NCBI GenBank assembly: GCA_030141605.1
Contig: JAQGDQ010000032.1
Span: 231,501 to 295,500, forward strand
Source: Tubiluchus corallicola
Taxonomy: Eukaryota; Priapulida; Priapulimorpha; Priapulimorphida; Tubiluchidae
DNA: 64,000 bases
Direction: 5' to 3'
The stretch's first letter is position 1. Every line of letters begins with the position of its first letter. A program made the position numbers and the translations under genes. The notes beneath the pieces are model-generated. The model was given only the letters and a program-made list of their open reading frames with translations. It was not told the DNA's origin and made no database searches. Shown here one piece after another: positions 61,201-64,000 of this stretch.

Positions 61201-63051
61201 AAATGATGCCCTGAACGTGCTTACAAATTGCTCATACGTTGAGGAAATCTATTCGATTTTATTACCGTCACTTCAGTTATCGTTTCAAAAATCTGAGTAC
61301 AAAATTGCGTGATTAATGGTTTTTGTATGGCACTTCTTTAGTTGAAAATGAGGAATCACTTCAAACTGTTCTATGGGATGTTCACAAAATTACAATTAAG
61401 CTGAAGTCAAAACAAAAGTCAATTAAATTTATTTTAACGTATTCAATTATCTTCAAGCATTCATTAAAATCATCAAACAACTGAAAGTATCATGGCAAAA
61501 GGGCATGCTAACGTGAATTTCTGTACACACCCACCTTCTGCTTACAGATCATTGAGGTCGATGGTGTTGAGGGCTGCATGTCAGTTTGGCCATCCACACT
61601 GTCGGCAGCATGCAATCCAACACAGGTTATGGTTGTCAAAGCATGAAACGTGAGTCTTTATTGGAATCTTTATTTCGATTATTTGTGTCATCAAACATTT
61701 AAACAAATAGAGCCTTAAGTTGGCTTGACGGTTTCTTTGGACTGGACTTGAGTGAACTTAGATGAACTGAACTGAACTAAACTGGACTGAACTGGACTAG
61801 CCTGGACTGGACTGGACTGGACTGGACTGCATTGGAAGGGAATGGACTGGGTTGAACTGATTAGAGCTGTACCTCCAGTACAATTAACTGAAGTGGATTG
61901 GATTGGCGTGCGCTAGTTTGACCAAACTAGAGTCACCTGCAATAGTCTACACTAGATTAAACAAGATTATATCAGACCGGATTAGATGTCATTCGATATA
62001 GACTCCACTTAAATGGAGTTTGAACAAATTTAGCAAATGATTAGCTTTTGCCAGCTAGCAAATTTTCAAGAACACATGCACTTCTTCGCTAATGCCAAAT
62101 GTTCATTATACTAATTTGCTAATTTGTTTACATTCGATATTATATATTTCTCAAAATTACATTTCTTTTCTCGAAAATAGTGACAAATATTGTTGTGTTT
62201 TCCTTTAATTAGAGGTAAGGGCTTCGTGTACTGCACAGCAATAGCTGAAGGGGGAGTTAGTGAGTGGGAGTCAGCATGGCAAATGTATACAGACAGCAGA
62301 AATGGCAATGAGAGACGTGAACTGCTTGAAGCTTTGGCTTGCACAGTTCAACCGTGGCTTATACAACGGTAAGCTTTAAATAATATGTTTCAAGCACCTT
62401 TTCAAGTTTCATGTGAACGAAACTAATAATAGTTGTTCGCTATCATTACTGCTGCTTCGTATATTGTTTGTAAAATTGACAATAATCAATAATGCCATTA
62501 CCTGTAAAAACTTGCATTTATAGGTATTTAAATGACACTTTGAATTCTCCGATGGTGAAACCGAGAGAAGCCGTATTTGCCATATCAGCACTTGCAAGTC
62601 AGCCAATAGGAAGGAGCTACGCGTGGGCATTTGCACGTTATCACTGGGAGGCTTTGATCGAAAAGTAGGGCTTTATTGCTCAGTCTTCGACGTCATAACT
62701 GTAAAGTTGAAGATTGTAAAATTAATTTAGACAAGCTGTAGGTTAGACAATTTAAGAAATGAAAAACTTAGTAGTAAGCTTGGCGTTTGTTATATTAAAA
62801 AATATTTGCTTGCAAAAAGTCAGAAGTACGTGTAAAATGTGTTCAGTGTAAGTGCAAAAATTGTAATTTTGTTTGAGATCATTTTTTGCCTAATTCAATG
62901 TAAGTACAAAAATTGTAATTTCGTTTGAGATCATTTTTTGTCTAATTCAAAAGGTTTAATTTGTTTCAGATTTGCAGGAAATTTTTTTCTCAAGAGGATG
63001 TTAATTTTCCAAATCACAAGATACTTATGTCAAGAAGAAGAGCTGAAAGAG
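42858..63051 (+). CDS. Membrane M1 zinc aminopeptidase (aminopeptidase N/A-like), 17 exons, 3' end outside window
   Basis: The 17 exons listed separately join with consistent phases into 933 residues. The start ATG at 42858 has an in-frame TGA eight codons upstream. A 14-residue cytosolic tail, a membrane helix ([20 protein letters not shown], about 18-37) and a Pro/Thr-rich stem precede the M1 domain (from about 110). Motifs: PCFDEP; the exopeptidase motif as GGMEN (377-381; usually GAMEN); zinc site HEVAH (413-417) with Glu436 after exactly 18 residues (HEXXH-X18-E), within [14 protein letters not shown]; catalytic Tyr499 in FDAISYYKG. The C-terminal superhelical domain begins near FRVNYD and runs to QEEELKE. 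Human family members are about 950-970 residues, so about 30-40 residues are missing to the right. M1 ectopeptidases trim N-terminal residues from extracellular peptides. All catalytic residues are present, so activity is expected; substrate preference is not predictable. Confidence 0.93.
43660..43800. repeat. CAT/CGT trinucleotide-rich tract, aminopeptidase intron 1
   Basis: Impure CAT, CGT and CAC triplets with many interruptions, just after exon 1. His/Ser/Asp-rich frames here are artefacts. Confidence 0.85.
44330..45645. mobile_element. Fold-back-like element with degenerate minisatellite arms
   Basis: The left arm (about 44330-44630) is built of loose units such as TTTTGTCAGTG, CCCCAGTGCA and TTTCACCAGTG. 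The right arm (about 45352-45645) contains their inverse: CACTGGCGAAA, ACTGACAAA, TGGTGAAAC. ACTAACAAAATTA is identical between the right arm and the reverse complement of the left arm. No transposase frame lies between them. Confidence 0.45.
45150..45330 (+). mobile_element. Dispersed repeat family, copy A
   Basis: Colinear with 59745-59945 and, reversed, with 49020-49265: CA(A)AATG-G-GCGC/CGACC, AAGCGTGAAGTCATCGC, AATTACACGAGGCGCTTATC. About 70-75% similar by eye; no coding content. Confidence 0.75.
45853..46008 (+). CDS. Aminopeptidase exon 2
   Basis: Acceptor TTTGTCATTGCAG, donor GAC|GTAAGT. Encodes [20 protein letters not shown] then DEPSYKATF, the conserved '[15 protein letters not shown]' block of M1 enzymes. 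Confidence 0.9.
46984..47060 (+). mobile_element. tRNA-derived SINE head
   Basis: GAGGTTACTCAGATGGTAAG (from 46984) is an A-box-like tRNA 5' half, and GGTTCAGTTCC (47042-47052) matches a B box, at a spacing typical of pol III promoters. The cloverleaf is not intact, so a SINE rather than a tRNA gene is more likely. Confidence 0.5.
47731..47848 (+). CDS. Aminopeptidase exon 3
   Basis: Acceptor TTTGTTAATTAG, donor GAG|GTATGC, phase 0. Contains [17 protein letters not shown], a highly conserved M1 block. Confidence 0.9.
48581..48701 (+). CDS. Aminopeptidase exon 4
   Basis: Acceptor GAATATTTAG, donor CTTG|GTGAGT (phase 1). Encodes [20 protein letters not shown] and ends FPLKKL plus one base. 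Confidence 0.9.
49020..49265 (-). mobile_element. Dispersed repeat family, copy B (inverted)
   Basis: The reverse complement reads GATGAACGACGTCATTGGTG, GAAAAACGGACGTTCAAAAT, CATGAAGTGATCG and ACTAATTACATGAGAC. This is very close to copy C at 59745-59945 but in the opposite orientation. Confidence 0.8.
50755..50895. repeat. GAT/GAC trinucleotide-rich tract
   Basis: Impure GAT, GAC and GTG triplets, with a purer GAT run at about 50857-50883, in aminopeptidase intron 4. Confidence 0.85.
51424..51578 (+). CDS. Aminopeptidase exon 5: GGMEN and HEVAH motifs
   Basis: Acceptor TTATTCGTTTCAG, donor CAG|GTAAGT. Carries [24 protein letters not shown] (usually YRE-) and TVAHEVAHQ. The zinc site is completed in the next exon. 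Confidence 0.93.
51760..52130. repeat. Decayed pentamer-like tract (TGAAC/TGAAT)
   Basis: Scattered TGAACTTA, TGAATTGAA, TGAACTAAA and similar units at irregular spacing, probably an old pentanucleotide array. Confidence 0.35.
53537..54140. repeat. Block-structured pentanucleotide array
   Basis: After a short TATTG run (53537-53562), one-base variants of the same pentamer follow in separate blocks: AATAT (about 53650-53692), AATGT (about 53693-53738), AATGC (about 53739-53820, with a few AATAC/AATCC units), then AATAC (about 53821-54125) with two AATCAATAC slips near 53868 and 54012. Repetitive coding frames on both strands are artefacts. Confidence 0.95.
54225..54338 (+). CDS. Aminopeptidase exon 6: third zinc ligand
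   Basis: Acceptor TTTTTTGCTTCTAG, donor GTG|GTAAAA. Encodes [20 protein letters not shown], which supplies the third zinc ligand Glu, and ends AVGTV. Confidence 0.93.
54640..54785. repeat. CT-rich tract
   Basis: A polypyrimidine run with a pure CT core (54687-54728), upstream of the acceptor of aminopeptidase exon 7. Confidence 0.9.
54841..54975 (+). CDS. Aminopeptidase exon 7: catalytic tyrosine
   Basis: 45 codons, phase 0. Contains [20 protein letters not shown] and AISYYK. The first Tyr of ISYYK is the transition-state-stabilising tyrosine of M1 enzymes. Confidence 0.92.
55010..55275. repeat. GTT/GCT trinucleotide-rich tract
   Basis: Impure GTT, GTC and GCT triplets in the intron after exon 7. 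The Val/Leu-rich frame across it is an artefact. Confidence 0.85.
55393..55458 (+). CDS. Aminopeptidase exon 8
   Basis: 22 codons, phase 0: [20 protein letters not shown] and LK, matching the 'KGASVIRML---LGE--FRKGL' block. Confidence 0.9.
56616..56857 (+). CDS. Aminopeptidase exon 9
   Basis: Acceptor ATGCTTGCAG, donor GTGAGT at 56858 (phase 2). Encodes the end of the catalytic domain ([31 protein letters not shown]) and the beginning of the beta-sandwich. Confidence 0.9.
58037..58125 (+). CDS. Aminopeptidase exon 10
   Basis: Acceptor TTTAATTGTCTAG, donor GATG|GTAAGC (phase 1). Encodes [20 protein letters not shown], the conserved 'W-VPIT' beta-sandwich strand. Confidence 0.88.
58208..58271. 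repeat. GT/GCGT microsatellite
   Basis: A GT run changing into GTGC units and back to GT, in the intron after exon 10. Confidence 0.95.
58537..58670 (+). CDS. Aminopeptidase exon 11
   Basis: Acceptor CTTCTAATTTCAG, donor GAG|GTACAA. Contains [18 protein letters not shown], the M1 'G-YRVNYD--NW--L--QL' block. Confidence 0.9.
59188..59391 (+). CDS. Aminopeptidase exon 12
   Basis: 68 codons, phase 0. Contains [18 protein letters not shown] and [10 protein letters not shown], matching the 'R-QLIDDAF-LAR-G' and 'E-EYLPW-AA' blocks of the superhelical domain. Confidence 0.9.
59745..59945 (+). mobile_element. Dispersed repeat family, copy C
   Basis: Begins GATGAACGACGTCATTGGTG, continues GCGTTCAAAATGGGAACGAC, CAGCGTGAAATGATCGCGAC and CTAATTACACTAAGTGCTTATC. 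Closest to inverted copy B; also matches copy A. Confidence 0.8.
60564..60643 (+). CDS. Aminopeptidase exon 13
   Basis: Acceptor TTTGGTTTTGCAG, donor AAAT|GTGAGT (phase 2). Encodes [19 protein letters not shown]. Confidence 0.88.
61548..61649 (+). CDS. Aminopeptidase exon 14
   Basis: Acceptor TCTGCTTACAG, donor GAAAC|GTGAGT (phase 2). Encodes [20 protein letters not shown], the 'R---L-WAC--G---C' block. Confidence 0.88.
61735..61990. repeat. TGGAC/TGAAC pentanucleotide array with decayed flanks
   Basis: A core of GGACT units (61801-61828), flanked by TGAAC, TAAAC and TGGAT variants that fade out on both sides. In the intron after exon 14. Confidence 0.85.
62213..62368 (+). CDS. Aminopeptidase exon 15
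   Basis: Acceptor TTTCCTTTAATTAG, donor CAACG|GTAAGC. Encodes [20 protein letters not shown] and [19 protein letters not shown], the 'VYC-AI--GG--EW-F' block. Confidence 0.9.
62524..62664 (+). CDS. Aminopeptidase exon 16
   Basis: Acceptor TTGCATTTATAG, donor GAAAA|GTAGGG. Encodes a helical pair with [20 protein letters not shown]. Confidence 0.88.
62848..62950. repeat. 52-bp tandem duplication next to exon 17
   Basis: Copies at 62848-62899 and 62900-62950, each starting GTAAGT-CAAAAATTGTAAT, with about four differences. The second copy ends about 20 bases before the acceptor of exon 17, so it supplies most of that intron's 3' end. Confidence 0.9.
62970..63051 (+). CDS. Aminopeptidase exon 17 (last one in the window)
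   Basis: Acceptor AATTTGTTTCAG, donor-like GAG|GTGATT at 63052, phase 0. Encodes [20 protein letters not shown] plus QEEELKE. Without a splice here the frame continues VIILLISVRSSS and stops about 13 codons on; family length favours another exon to the right. Confidence 0.75.
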
Positions 63052-64000
63052 GTGATTATCTTGTTGATATCTGTGAGATCATCTTCCTAGACAAATTTTG
63101 TTCGGGAAGTTAGATTCTATAAATATATTAGTTATACATGTACTACTAAGAAATAATTTTTGCGAAACTAAAATTATTGTATTTATTAGAGAAACTTGTT
63201 TACCCTGCAAGACATTCAACTGCCAGTTCTTTTTAAATGACTGGGCAAACATCTGAGAAATTTTAAATAACATGCTCATTCTTTGCTTGCACGGCCTGAA
63301 AACATGTTTTAATTACGCCAATGTATAGAAATTCAGTAAGACGTTAAAGATGAATTATTTCGACAACTTTTCTAAAAGAGTTTTGCACTGTAATCTGTAG
63401 ATCAGTTTTCACGTTAACGAGAATCATAATATCTTCTAGTGTGCGTTTTCATTTCATCTACTCTTCGAGTTGTCATTGAGGTTGCAGCGCTTGGAAGAAA
63501 ACGTGGTGTTACAACAGCTAATGTTAATACACACCTGATATTTTATTACAGAAAAAATAATGCATAATGTAATAAAAATCAACAGATAATGCATAACAAC
63601 TAACAGATAATGTAATAAACTACGCATAATTGTAAAACCCTCCAAAACACATCATGTAATACACAAAGTTTAACGAAGTTTCTCATAAGTAGTACTATAA
63701 GTTGGGAAAATAGACTCTGCTTGATATGGTATAATATTAAATAATACAGAATGATTTGGATGTGCCTCTAAGGTACAAAAACTTACTTTAAATTACTTTA
63801 CATTCTTATATTTACTGTGTTTTCGATAGCACATTGCGACATCTCACGATGTTACGCGCGAATTAATACCAATTGATAGTAGAGGAAAAACTGAGTATTA
63901 AGCAAGTTGAAAAATCAAAACACGCCCAGAATATTGCCTTTCAGTCTAGGCGTATATATATCCCAGATATTTAAAAATACTGCATGTAACGCAGTCGCTT
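63052..64000. other. Start of the next aminopeptidase intron or 3' flank; no exon recognised
   Basis: No segment here translates into the expected M1 C-terminus. Two acceptor-like sites (near 63479 and 63828) lead into short frames without family resemblance. Confidence 0.5.

Noticed and set aside
63479-63560. Possible last exon of the aminopeptidase
   Set aside because: Acceptor is weak and the translation (VAALGRKRGVTTANVN) does not resemble an M1 C-terminus.

Overview
This is metazoan nuclear DNA. Evidence: AT-rich sequence, GT-AG introns whose phases match across exons, long introns full of microsatellites, MITEs and dead LINE fragments, and animal-type genes (Golgi sulfotransferase, GT31 glycosyltransferase, membrane M1 aminopeptidase, a centrosomal-type coiled-coil protein). 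A CCHamide-like neuropeptide argues for an invertebrate, probably a protostome. I cannot name the species.

Layout. (1) 1-13.4 kb, mostly non-coding: a TATA promoter or LTR-like segment at the left edge, repeats, and the 3' part of a plus-strand neuropeptide gene (36-nt microexon 4051-4086, exon 6325-6584, possible alternative last exon 8757-8795). (2) 13.4-21.7 kb: seven-exon minus-strand gene for a coiled-coil protein resembling hinderin (KIAA1328). A LINE reverse-transcriptase fragment lies antisense in its first intron. (3) 21.7-29.3 kb: no gene; LINE tail, hAT-type MITE with 8-bp target duplication, SINE-like fragment. (4) 29.3-35.5 kb: a plus-strand Golgi carbohydrate sulfotransferase with an unusually long stem, convergent with a single-coding-exon minus-strand beta-1,3-glycosyltransferase. 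(5) 35.5-42.8 kb: no recognised gene; LINE tail, GGAGA array, a few splice-site-bounded segments. (6) 42.858 kb to the right edge: 17 consecutive exons of a plus-strand type II membrane M1 zinc aminopeptidase. All junction phases agree, giving 933 residues; the last few tens of residues lie beyond the window.

How the genes relate. The sulfotransferase and glycosyltransferase could act on the same galactose/GlcNAc-containing Golgi glycans. The aminopeptidase is a cell-surface exopeptidase. No operon-like organisation is expected.

The strongest novelty is the neuropeptide. Splicing 4051-4086 to 6325-6584 creates the peptide SCASFGQSCLGGFGKR, with the CCHamide spacing, an amidation glycine and a dibasic site, but ending in Phe-amide instead of His-amide. 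The signal-peptide exon was not found.
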